The notes: generated by a model not told the origin, from the sequence alone. 6,268 nucleotides of DNA from Candidatus Latescibacteria bacterium 4484_107 (GCA_002059205.1 MVCQ01000083.1:1-6268), one strand, 5' to 3'. Shown: positions 1 to 6,255, counted from the first letter of the stretch. Numbers and translations are program-made.

Positions 1-58
1 ACTCACCCACTCACCATTCACCCACTCACCATTCACCATTCACCATTCACCCACTCAT
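1..58. repeat. 7/8-nt tandem repeat at the 3' end of gcvPA
   Basis: The stretch is built from heptamers ACTCACC and ATTCACC, with an extra C now and then making an octamer. Read on the minus (coding) strand it is a run of GGTGAAT and GGTGAGT units containing eight TGA triplets, spaced 8, 7, 7, 7, 7, 8, 7 and 8 nt from the first to the edge of the window. The first TGA is the gcvPA stop codon. Because 7 is not a multiple of 3, the TGAs fall in all three frames and close every minus-strand frame. The array starts at the window edge, so its full length is unknown. It probably separates gcvPA from a gcvPB lying outside the window. Confidence 0.9.
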
Positions 59-1401
59 ATCTGCAACGTCATCAACACGTCCTCCAACGCCTCCGCCAAC
101 CGCCCGATCTCCCCCCGGGTGCGCTTTTCGGTGACCGCCACGAGCAGCGACTTTTCCATGCCCTCGTAGTACCGACCGAGGGGGAAGCCGGCGGCAAATC
201 CCTTTTCGATCATCGCTCCGACCACATCGCCGGCATCCGCTGGCAGATGGACCATGAACTCGTTGAACACCGGGGCCGCGCGTTCGACTTCCACGTCGGG
301 GATCTGAGAAAGCCGTTCCTGCGCATAAACCGTTTTGGCGGCGCACCGTTCGGCGACTTCCGTCAGTCCCTGCTTTCCCAACAGAGACAGGTAAATCAAC
401 GCCCTGAGCGCGCACAGGGTCTGATTGGTGCAGATGTTCGAGGTGGCTTTGTCCCTTCGGATGTGCTGCTCGCGCGCCTGAAGCGTGAGCACGAATCCCC
501 GGCGTCCCTCCGTATCCTGCGTGCATCCTACGATGCGGCCCGGCATTTTGCGCACGTATTTTTTTTGAGTGGCCATAAAGCCCAGGTAAGGCCCGCCGAA
601 GGAAAGTGGAATGCCGAGACTCTGTCCTTCGCCCGTGACAATGTCCGCGCCCATCGCGCCCGGGGTCTTTAGAAGTCCCAGCGAGAGGGGATAGACCGAC
701 ACCACCGCAAGCGCGCCGACCTTGTGAAGCTGCTCGATCACGTCCCCAAAATCATCCACCGCGCCAAAAAAGTTCGGGTTCTGGAGAATCACCGCGGCCG
801 TCCGGTCGTCGGCGTGCCGTACGATCTGTTCCCGGTCGCTGTGGCCGTGCGAAGGAGGAATCTCCACCAATTCGATGGATAGATTCTGCGTGTAGCAGAC
901 CAACATCTTGCGGTAGATAGGATTTACGCCGCCGTCCACCACGATCCTCCGTCTTTTGGTGATGCGCATCGCCATCATCGTGGCTTCGTAGAGCGCGGTC
1001 CCCCCGTCGTACAGGGAGGCGTTTGAGACCTCCATCCCGGTGAGGCGGCTGATGCACGATTGATACTCGTACAGCGCCTGCAACGTCCCCTGCGAAATCT
1101 CCGGTTGATAGGGCGTGTACGCGGTATAGAACTCGCTCCGCGACGCCAGGGCGTCCACTGCCGACGGGATGAAATGGTCATAAAAGCCCGCGCCCACAAA
1201 CTGAGTCAGGTGCACGGCATTCTTCTCAGCCAGGCGCTTGAGATATCGCCGTACCTCCAATTCCGAACGTCCTTCCGGGAGATCGAAGGAGACCGCCCGC
1301 TGCTCCTTTGGAATATCGGAAAACAAGTCCTCTATCGAGCGCAGGCCCAGTGTGTCCAGCATCTGCGCCTGCTCGGAGGGCGTATTGGGTGTGTAGGTCA
1401 T
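55..1401 (-). CDS. gcvPA: Glycine dehydrogenase (decarboxylating) subunit 1, GcvPA
   Basis: This is the N-terminal-half subunit of the P-protein of the glycine cleavage system, a cytoplasmic PLP enzyme that decarboxylates glycine and passes the aminomethyl group to the lipoyl arm of GcvH. The 448 residues match the usual length of GcvPA as a separate subunit. Family blocks visible are FVGAGFYDHFIPSAVD (68-83), YTPYQPEISQGTLQALYEYQ (95-114), LYDGGTALYEA (130-140), QNPNFFG (207-213), MPGRIVG (286-292) and the REQHIRRDKATSN region (310-322). The PLP-binding lysine belongs to the partner GcvPB, which should follow to the left of position 1. The ATG at 1401 is preceded by AGAGGA (1409-1414), a good ribosome binding site 7 nt away. 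The stop TGA lies in the tandem repeat at 1-58. The gene follows gcvT and gcvH, but an unrelated ATPase gene separates it from gcvH. No truncation or frameshift is seen. Confidence 0.97.
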   Translation of the reverse strand: MTYTPNTPSEQAQMLDTLGLRSIEDLFSDIPKEQRAVSFDLPEGRSELEVRRYLKRLAEKNAVHLTQFVGAGFYDHFIPSAVDALASRSEFYTAYTPYQPEISQGTLQALYEYQSCISRLTGMEVSNASLYDGGTALYEATMMAMRITKRRRIVVDGGVNPIYRKMLVCYTQNLSIELVEIPPSHGHSDREQIVRHADDRTAAVILQNPNFFGAVDDFGDVIEQLHKVGALAVVSVYPLSLGLLKTPGAMGADIVTGEGQSLGIPLSFGGPYLGFMATQKKYVRKMPGRIVGCTQDTEGRRGFVLTLQAREQHIRRDKATSNICTNQTLCALRALIYLSLLGKQGLTEVAERCAAKTVYAQERLSQIPDVEVERAAPVFNEFMVHLPADAGDVVGAMIEKGFAAGFPLGRYYEGMEKSLLVAVTEKRTRGEIGRLAEALEDVLMTLQI

Positions 1402-1423
1402 TGTTCTTTCCTCTTACACATAG

Positions 1424-1534
1424 CTTCACAGTCTCGCCACAACGGCGAAGAACAGGCGAAGTTAGCATTTTGGTGTTCTCTGTGAGCGTTCGACTGAGGC
1501 TCACGGCGACGTTCCCGTGCCTCTGTGATTTTTC
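1424..1534. repeat. Degenerate intergenic repeat upstream of gcvPA
   Basis: Most of the spacer between the ATPase stop and gcvPA is low-complexity, repeat-like DNA. It has a left part (1424-1461) with two related CGCC/GGCGAAG stretches and a right part (1476-1534) carrying TTCTCTGTGAG and GCCTCTGTGAT. The 11-mer GCCTCTGTGAT (1519-1529) also occurs at 4740-4750 in the kdsD-gcvT spacer, also near a T-rich tail. This suggests that both spacers hold decayed members of one repeat family, of the 'CTCTGCG/CTCTGTG' kind often seen between genes in environmental bacterial genomes. The match is short and the relationship is inferred. Confidence 0.45.
1496..1523 (-). other. Bulged hairpin between the ATPase gene and gcvPA
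   Basis: CACGG (1502-1506) pairs with CCGTG (1515-1519) across an 8-nt loop, and GAGG (1496-1499) pairs with CCTC (1520-1523), leaving a 2-nt bulge at 1500-1501. That gives nine base pairs, mostly G-C. It lies 14 nt past the stop codon of the ATPase gene in the direction of transcription. In that direction it has no U-tract, so it does not look like a standard intrinsic terminator. It could slow polymerase, protect the 3' end of the ATPase message, or simply be part of the local repeat. The T-rich tail lies on the other side, as if the terminator faced the plus strand. Confidence 0.5.
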
Positions 1535-1537
1535 TTA

Positions 1538-3052
1538 TCATCTCATCAACAAGAGCGACGAAAGCGGGACAGCCACGATTCGAGGGTCGGTAACCGAGAC
1601 ATCATCCGAGAGCGTTACGAGCACGCCAAAGGGCGCGTTGTAAACCACCTTCTCCATAAACGCCCGCAATCCCAGGGTGTCGCGGTGTCCGTCGATGTGC
1701 TGCCTATATTTGATTTCCAGCGGAATGCGATGCTCCCCGATCGTGATCACAAAATCCACTTCCGGCTCTCCGCCCCGCTCCGGAAACCATGCCAGATCCA
1801 GTCCGGGAATGTGGCCCAAAAAGCTGCCCACGATGCTCTCCGCCATGTGTCCTGCCAGATCGCTGAGGTGTGGTGAACGCTGCAGGCCATTCGGAGTGAG
1901 TGGAACAACCTCTCGAAGCCAACTTGCCCGCAAACCGTGATCGCACAGACAAATCTTGGGATACCCCTTTTGCCGTTTGAGACGAAGTTCCAATGGGGGG
2001 ACCAGACGAATGAGCAATGTGTCATTGAGAAAACGAAGGTAAGTCCGGACCCGCTGAGGACCAATGTTCGCGGATAAAGCCGAACGGATTTCGTTGATGA
2101 AGATGGAAGGCCCCGGCGCCTGACCTGCGTAGCGGCAGGAAAGCAAAAAGAGGGTTTCCAGCAAATTCGGATCTCGTTTCCGACCGCGCTCTCCGAGACG
2201 CAAGTCGTGTTGAATTACGCGGCGGATCACCGTTTCGTTGAGTTGGTCCGCCACTTCCTCCCACGGACGGTCGGTGTGCACTTGAGCGATCGGATACCCG
2301 CCTCGTTCAGCAAAAGCCACAAACGCCTGATCCCGCACCCTCCGATTTTGATCCCCAAATTCGCGCAGCGTTTCCCAGAAATCCCGCTCCTTGAGTGCGC
2401 CCAGTCCGTTGAGGGGGAGCGGAGGGGTTAGTTCACCCCATCCGCGCAGAGAGGCGATCTCACGCAGGAGAAACGTGCCCAGTTCAAGGGTGGTAATACG
2501 CCCCGCCAGACTGTCCCGTCCGTATTCGATGCGCAGTGCGGAACTTCCCGTCAACAGCACCCGGACGGAATGATGATCCACTAGGGTTTTGATTTGCGGC
2601 GCCCAGTCGGTCAAATTCTGCACCTCATCGAAAAACAAGAAGACAGGCTCGTCCCTCCGCGCCCACTCGTTGAACGATCCGCCCAGGATTTGATGCTCAA
2701 ACCAGCGGCATAAGCTGAGGATGGGATCACTCAACCCTGTGAGCGAGGGAATCTCGTCGAACTGCACGCGAAAAATCCGCTTTGGGTGAACGTCCTCTCT
2801 ATGAAGCAGATGGTCAATAATATGTTCCTGGAGGGTGGTTTTGCCGACCTGCCGGGGGCCGCGCAATACCGTGACCGGAGCAAGTCCGTTTTTGAGCCGT
2901 TGCAACGTGTGCTCAAACAACCAGCGCCGAAGTGGCGGCAACACGCGCATAGGTTCGTTTTGCCACCACGGATTGGTATCCAGTAAAAGAACCTCTAACC
3001 CTGTCTCCAGTCGTTCACCAAAGAAGGTATTTTCAAGACCGGTTACCTTCAT
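1538..3052 (-). CDS. AAA-family ATPase with C-terminal DUF4143 domain
   Basis: This 504-residue cytoplasmic protein belongs to the large AAA_14/DUF4143 family, whose role is unknown. It opens with the NPWW segment (27-30) seen in this family. The N-terminal ATPase domain has a Walker A motif GPRQVGKT (65-72), a Walker B motif FLFFDEVQ (138-145, D142/E143) and a sensor-like LLTGSSALRI (166-175). The C-terminal half (from about 275) is DUF4143-like and ends with EVDFVI (431-436) and LEIKYR (445-450). These fit a PD-(D/E)XK nuclease-type fold, with D433, E447 and K449 as candidate active-site residues; whether it cuts nucleic acid is not known. The ATG at 3052 is chosen because the next Met (35) would drop NPWW; TCTCCC at 3062-3067 (GGGAGA on the coding strand) gives a site 9 nt upstream. 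The reading frame is intact. It sits in the same direction between gcvH (54 nt away) and gcvPA, probably as a late insertion. No signal peptide or membrane segment is seen. Confidence 0.9.
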   Translation of the reverse strand: MKVTGLENTFFGERLETGLEVLLLDTNPWWQNEPMRVLPPLRRWLFEHTLQRLKNGLAPVTVLRGPRQVGKTTLQEHIIDHLLHREDVHPKRIFRVQFDEIPSLTGLSDPILSLCRWFEHQILGGSFNEWARRDEPVFLFFDEVQNLTDWAPQIKTLVDHHSVRVLLTGSSALRIEYGRDSLAGRITTLELGTFLLREIASLRGWGELTPPLPLNGLGALKERDFWETLREFGDQNRRVRDQAFVAFAERGGYPIAQVHTDRPWEEVADQLNETVIRRVIQHDLRLGERGRKRDPNLLETLFLLSCRYAGQAPGPSIFINEIRSALSANIGPQRVRTYLRFLNDTLLIRLVPPLELRLKRQKGYPKICLCDHGLRASWLREVVPLTPNGLQRSPHLSDLAGHMAESIVGSFLGHIPGLDLAWFPERGGEPEVDFVITIGEHRIPLEIKYRQHIDGHRDTLGLRAFMEKVVYNAPFGVLVTLSDDVSVTDPRIVAVPLSSLLLMR

Positions 3053-3106
3053 CGCAGCTCATCTCCCTTTAATTCCTGCTGATCCCTATCCGATTTGCAG
3101 TCCGTC

Positions 3107-3487
3107 TCACTCAGACGCGATCAATTTTTCGTAAGCCTCGGCAGAAAGCAGCTTTTCCATCTCCGTCTCCACGATCCCGCTTAATTTGCAGATCCATCCC
3201 TCGCCGTAGCAATCCTGATTGATCGTCTCCGGAGCCTCCTCCAGCGCGGGATTCACTTCGAGCACCTTGCCGCTCAGGGGCGCATAGATATCGCTGGCGG
3301 CCTTCACGGACTCGATGACGGCCAGGTCCTCAAATTGCGCCACCTGCTTCCCGATCTCCGGGAGTTCCACGAAGGTGATGTCTCCCAGAGCCTCCTGGGC
3401 GTAATCACTGATTCCGATGGTGGCCGAGTCGTCCTCCACGCGAACCCACTCGTGTTCCTCCGTGTACTTCAGATTCTTGGGTATCAT
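3107..3487 (-). CDS. gcvH: Glycine cleavage system H protein
   Basis: GcvH is the small lipoylated shuttle of the glycine cleavage system. Its lipoyl arm takes the aminomethyl group from the P-protein, presents it to GcvT, and is reoxidised by dihydrolipoamide dehydrogenase. The 126 residues match the usual length. The start YTEEHEWVRVEDD (8-20), the GISDYAQEALGDITFVELPE stretch (25-44) and the lipoylation motif ESVKAASDIYAP (59-70, modified lysine K62) are typical, as is the C-terminal GEGWICKL (96-102). The ATG at 3487 has AGGAGA (3494-3499 on the plus strand) 6 nt upstream. It follows gcvT by 63 nt and is presumably cotranscribed with it. K62 must be lipoylated by LipB/LipA or LplA, which are not encoded here. 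Confidence 0.98.
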   Translation of the reverse strand: MIPKNLKYTEEHEWVRVEDDSATIGISDYAQEALGDITFVELPEIGKQVAQFEDLAVIESVKAASDIYAPLSGKVLEVNPALEEAPETINQDCYGEGWICKLSGIVETEMEKLLSAEAYEKLIASE

Positions 3488-3505
3488 AGCTTTTCTCCTG
3501 ATTTC

Positions 3506-3546
3506 TAATTGGGAGTTTTAAATGCTTAATTGCTAATTCGTAATGG
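3506..3546. repeat. AT-rich heptamer remnant between gcvT and gcvH
   Basis: The gcvT-gcvH spacer holds three adjacent 7-nt units sharing a TAAT core (3526-3532, 3533-3539 and 3540-3546, the last diverged), plus a further TAATT at 3506-3510. The stretch is much more AT-rich than the flanking genes. The right end of the last unit lies only 4 nt from the gcvT stop codon. It looks like a short or decayed heptamer repeat. Three units are few, so chance is possible. Confidence 0.4.
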
Positions 3547-3550
3547 CCGT

Positions 3551-4645
3551 TCACGCCCTCACCGTTCCTTTTTTGTAGAAGGGCAGCGGGACCACTTCCG
3601 CCGTAAGGGCGCGGTGTCCGGACCGAATCTCGAAGCGTGTGCCCGGCGCGCGATGATCCCACGGCACGTATCCCAGGCTCACCGCCCGCCCGAGGCTGGG
3701 GGCAAACGACCCGCTGGTGACCTCGCCACATGGGACGCCGTCCCGCAGGATGGGAAAACCGTGTCGGGCCGCCTGCCGTCCTTCGAGAAGCAGTCCGACT
3801 AACCCCTGAGAGATTCCCTCGGCGCGCTGTCGGAGAAGGGCGTCCCGACCGATGAAATCCTTCTTCAGTTTTACGTAAGGATCCAATCCCGCCTCGAAGG
3901 GCGTCCGGTGTTCGTCCATCTCCTGGCCATAGAGCGGATAGCCCATCTCCAAACGCAGCGTATCCCGTGCGCCAAGACCGGCAGGCTCCACGAGCGGGTG
4001 CTCCAACAGACGCTCCCAGATTGCCTCCGCCGCGTTCGATTTTACGTAGAGTTCGTATCCAAGCTCCCCGGTGTATCCCGTGCGGCTGATGAGGGCCTCG
4101 AATTCCCAGAGTTTTCCCCGCTCGAAGTGGAAGTAAGCCAGCCGGCTCAGGGGAATATCCGCCGCGTCGGAAAGCGCCTCCAACGCCCTCGGACCCTGCA
4201 CGTCTATCTTGGCGGTCTCCTCCGAAAGTTCGCGAAAAACCGTGCCCGGCGACAGGTGCTCCCGTATCCACTCGGCATCCGCCTCCGTAGGGCAGGCGTT
4301 CACCACGAGCATATAGGTTTCTTCCTCCAGACGATAGGTGATCAGATCGTCCAGGATACCTCCGGATTCGTTCAGCAAAAATCCGTAGCGGCATTGCCCC
4401 ACCCGGATCCGCTCCACCGAATTCGAGATCAAACGGGCCACGTCTCCCTGAGCCTGCGCGCCCTTCAGGAGGAATTCGCCCATGTGACAAATATCGAATA
4501 CGGAGACCGCCGAACGCGTATGTTTATGTTCGTGAATAATCCCTTTGTATTGAACGGGCATATTCCATCCGCCGAACTCCGTGAACTTCGCTCCCCTTCG
4601 GGCATGGGAGTCCCGGAGCGGTGTATTTTTGACGGTTGTTGCCAT
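3551..4645 (-). CDS. gcvT: Aminomethyltransferase, glycine cleavage T protein
   Basis: GcvT takes the aminomethyl group from the lipoyl arm of GcvH, releases ammonia and forms 5,10-methylene-tetrahydrofolate. From the chosen ATG it is 364 residues, the normal length. Typical blocks are TPLRDSHARRGAKFTEFGGW (8-27), SVFDICHMGE (48-57), GGILDDLITY (95-104, holding the folate-site aspartate at D99/D100), SRTGYTGELGYELY (187-200), GLGARDTLRLEMGYPLYGQE (223-242) and DFIGRDAL (263-270). The C-terminal barrel region GEVTSGSFAPSLGRAVSLGYV (307-327) is also typical. An in-frame ATG lies 17 codons upstream at 4696, but it falls in the inverted repeat and adds no conserved sequence, while 4645 has a strong GAGGAG site. 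The gene heads a gcvT-gcvH-(ATPase)-gcvPA operon. Nothing is missing. Confidence 0.97.
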   Translation of the reverse strand: MATTVKNTPLRDSHARRGAKFTEFGGWNMPVQYKGIIHEHKHTRSAVSVFDICHMGEFLLKGAQAQGDVARLISNSVERIRVGQCRYGFLLNESGGILDDLITYRLEEETYMLVVNACPTEADAEWIREHLSPGTVFRELSEETAKIDVQGPRALEALSDAADIPLSRLAYFHFERGKLWEFEALISRTGYTGELGYELYVKSNAAEAIWERLLEHPLVEPAGLGARDTLRLEMGYPLYGQEMDEHRTPFEAGLDPYVKLKKDFIGRDALLRQRAEGISQGLVGLLLEGRQAARHGFPILRDGVPCGEVTSGSFAPSLGRAVSLGYVPWDHRAPGTRFEIRSGHRALTAEVVPLPFYKKGTVRA

Positions 4646-4650
4646 AAAAT

Positions 4651-4657
4651 TCTCCTC
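4651..4657 (-). promoter_or_regulatory. Ribosome binding site that fixes the gcvT start
   Basis: The plus-strand TCTCCTC reads GAGGAGA on the coding strand and lies 5 nt before the ATG at 4645. This near-ideal Shine-Dalgarno match argues for that ATG over the in-frame one at 4696. Confidence 0.85.
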
Positions 4658-4672
4658 GTATAGAAAAGCATT

Positions 4673-4752
4673 CTCACCGCGGAGAGCGCAGAGCACGCAG
4701 AGAAATTCCGTATTTCTGCTTTTCTCAGCGATCTTTGCGGCCTCTGTGATGA
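4673..4752. repeat. Imperfect inverted repeat in the kdsD-gcvT spacer
   Basis: Two arms of a degenerate GAGA/GCGCAGAG-type repeat face each other. The left arm is 4673-4706, and the right arm, 4712-4752, starts with ATTTCT and ends with GCCTCTGTGATGA. The centre is a perfect 6-bp stem AGAAAT/ATTTCT (4701-4706 with 4712-4717) around a 5-nt loop. Outside it, the left arm read in reverse complement (TTTCTCTGCG, then CTCTGCG, ending GGTGA) aligns with the right arm (TTTCTCAGCG, then CTTTGCG, ending GATGA) with several mismatches. Similar elements are common between genes in many environmental genomes. It fills most of the 126-nt spacer, and I see no promoter in the rest. It could fold as an RNA hairpin between the two genes. 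Confidence 0.7.
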
Positions 4753-4771
4753 AGAATTTTTTTCTGCCGGT

Positions 4772-5767
4772 TCAAACGACACCGAGCTTCGAGAGGTCAA
4801 TCCATTTGACAATGCCGATGGGCTTTTTGGAGGGATCGGTGACCACCAATTCGGTGATCACGTGTTTCTCCATAACCTGAACGGCTTTGGCGGCAAGCTC
4901 TTTCGGGCCGATGGTACGGGGATAGCCGCGCGTTTTACCCGATCTGGAACTTCGGAGGAGCGCTTCCCCGGCATCGAGGGAGAGCACGTCGCCCCGGACG
5001 CGTTCGAGCAGCCTTCTCAAATCGCCGTCGGTGAGGACGCCGGTGAGCACACCGGAGGCGTCCACCACGCAGGTTATCCCTAAGGCCTTGGAGGTCATCT
5101 CTAAGATCACGTCCCGCATGGCGGTGGACGTGGACACGATGGGGACCGCGTCGCCCTTGTACATCACGTCCTCCACGAGGCAGAGGAGTTTACGGCCCAG
5201 AGAACCTCCGGGATGGAGAAACGCGAAATCCTCCTCGCTGAAGTTGCGCTTGTGGAGAAGCGCGATGGCCAGCGCATCTCCGAGAACCAGGGTGACGGTG
5301 GTGCTCGCGGTGGGGGCTAAGTCGTACGGACAGGCCTCCCGCTCCACACCGATGTCCAGCACGATGTCGCTCCCCTGCGCTAAGGGGGAAGTACTTCTGC
5401 CCGTCATCGCGATGATCGGCACGCCCAGCCGCTTGAACAGGGGGAGCAGCGTGTACAGCTCGTCGGTCTCTCCGCTTTTGGAGATGGCGATCACCACGTC
5501 GTCACGCCGGACCATGCCGAGGTCGCCGTGCATCCCTTCGGCGGGATGGAGATAGAAGGCCGGAGTGCCCGTGCTGGTCAGCGTGGCCGCGATCTTCTTT
5601 CCGATGATGCCGGATTTGCCCATCCCGGTTACGATCACGCGGCCTTTGGCGCGGAAGATCACATCCACCGCTTCCCGGAATCGCTCGCCGATGCGATCCT
5701 CCAGCGCGGCTACGGCCTTCGCCTCTATGCGGATGACTTCTCTGGCTTTTTCGATGGTGTTGGGCAT
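4772..5767 (-). CDS. kdsD: Arabinose-5-phosphate isomerase, KpsF/GutQ family
   Basis: The enzyme interconverts ribulose-5-phosphate and arabinose-5-phosphate, the first step towards KDO of lipopolysaccharide; it acts in the cytoplasm. The 331 residues are a normal length. The SIS domain (about 30-190) has GMGKSG (48-53), HPAEGMHGDLG (74-84), SKSGET (96-101) and FLHPGGSLGR (183-192). K51, E103, E144 and H185 sit at a constant offset of 8 from the key residues K59, E111, E152 and H193 of Escherichia coli KdsD. Two CBS domains follow (about 205-257 and 285-331). The linker between them, with SSRSGKTRG (273-281), seems slightly longer than usual. The ATG at 5767 is the only start: an in-frame TGA lies seven codons upstream with no other start codon between. 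There is no clear Shine-Dalgarno site, and the start overlaps the tail of the broken upstream gene by 43 nt. A GutQ or KpsF paralogue role cannot be excluded. Confidence 0.93.
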   Translation of the reverse strand: MPNTIEKAREVIRIEAKAVAALEDRIGERFREAVDVIFRAKGRVIVTGMGKSGIIGKKIAATLTSTGTPAFYLHPAEGMHGDLGMVRRDDVVIAISKSGETDELYTLLPLFKRLGVPIIAMTGRSTSPLAQGSDIVLDIGVEREACPYDLAPTASTTVTLVLGDALAIALLHKRNFSEEDFAFLHPGGSLGRKLLCLVEDVMYKGDAVPIVSTSTAMRDVILEMTSKALGITCVVDASGVLTGVLTDGDLRRLLERVRGDVLSLDAGEALLRSSRSGKTRGYPRTIGPKELAAKAVQVMEKHVITELVVTDPSKKPIGIVKWIDLSKLGVV

Positions 5768-6255
5768 GGCTTTTTTCTGGGAAGCTCAACCAAGTATTCG
5801 AGAAAGGTTCTGTCTTGTATATCCTGCGGCCGAATACCGCGTTTCGTCCGGATCAACCAAGGCGCTTTAAGATAAGGAAGTTGGACGCCGTCAATTACCT
5901 CGTATTCAATGTGGCTCCGCGCCCTTTCATAAGTGACATCACAAGCTTTTTTCCAACAAGTCAATGACGATCTCATCGGCGATCCGGACAACCGTATATT
6001 TCGCAATGTCGTGGGGACGAACCTCACGGACGGCCTGATCGGGCAGGTACAACAGGGCTTCTTTGATGCTTTTCACATTTTCTCTGCTGCTGTCAATCAG
6101 GAGATCTATATCCCCTGTTCCCCTCACATACCCGTGATGGAGCCCCCGATAATAACATATCTGACCCCGGCATCGTTGAGGTGCTTGCAAAGCATCACCA
6201 AGTCATCTAAGGTAGGATTTCTCGAGAACTTCTCGCCATCATTCTGTACATCCAT
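5725..6255 (-). pseudogene. Broken nucleotidyltransferase-like gene
   Basis: Three pieces in two frames add up to a protein of about 175 residues. Piece 1 (6255-6124) reads MDVQND to DAGVRYVIIGG and then hits TGA. Piece 2, in another frame (about 6145-5939), reads HHGYVRGTGDIDLLID to IADEIVIDLLEK and then hits TGA. Piece 3, back in the first frame (about 5946-5725), reads ACDVTYERARSHIEYEVIDG to RPQDIQDRTFLEYLVELP and a TAG. The GG motif followed by GTGDIDLLID (a D-x-D metal site) is the mark of the nucleotidyltransferase superfamily, and the pieces resemble the small stand-alone members common as accessory genes. The second break lies at a run of six A residues (plus-strand T at 5947-5952), where one extra base explains it. 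The first lies near 6135-6147 beside a C5 run, where some residues between GG and HHGY also seem missing. The ATG at 6255 follows AGGA at the window edge; an earlier start is possible. Sequencing error could explain the second break. Confidence 0.72.

Noticed and set aside
1..58. A CRISPR array
   Set aside because: The units are 7-8 nt with no spacers between them, so this is a plain short tandem repeat.
1538..3487. A dedicated defence or toxin-antitoxin system made of the ATPase and the broken nucleotidyltransferase
   Set aside because: The two genes are over 2.6 kb apart with kdsD, gcvT and gcvH between them, one is broken, and no partner gene sits next to the ATPase. Shared accessory character is not enough.
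3405..4490. A 361-codon open frame on the minus strand, out of frame with gcvT
   Set aside because: It is rich in Arg and Gly with no recognisable domain and overlaps nearly all of the clearly real gcvT; it is a by-product of the GC-rich codon use.
3908..4663. A 251-codon open frame on the plus strand opposite gcvT
   Set aside because: It lies wholly antisense to gcvT, has no family motif, and its length is explained by the codon bias of gcvT.
4646..4672. A promoter for gcvT with CTATAC as the -10 box
   Set aside because: The hexamer-like stretch abuts the ribosome binding site, leaving no room for a leader, and there is no matching -35 sequence upstream.
4646..4696. An upstream start for gcvT at 4696
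   Set aside because: The added 17 residues are encoded by repeat DNA and spacer, are not conserved in GcvT, and the ATG at 4645 has the strong ribosome binding site.
4646..4771. A glycine riboswitch in front of gcvT
   Set aside because: The 126-nt leader is mostly the inverted repeat, and I see no conserved glycine-aptamer core. It is also too short for a tandem aptamer with an expression platform.
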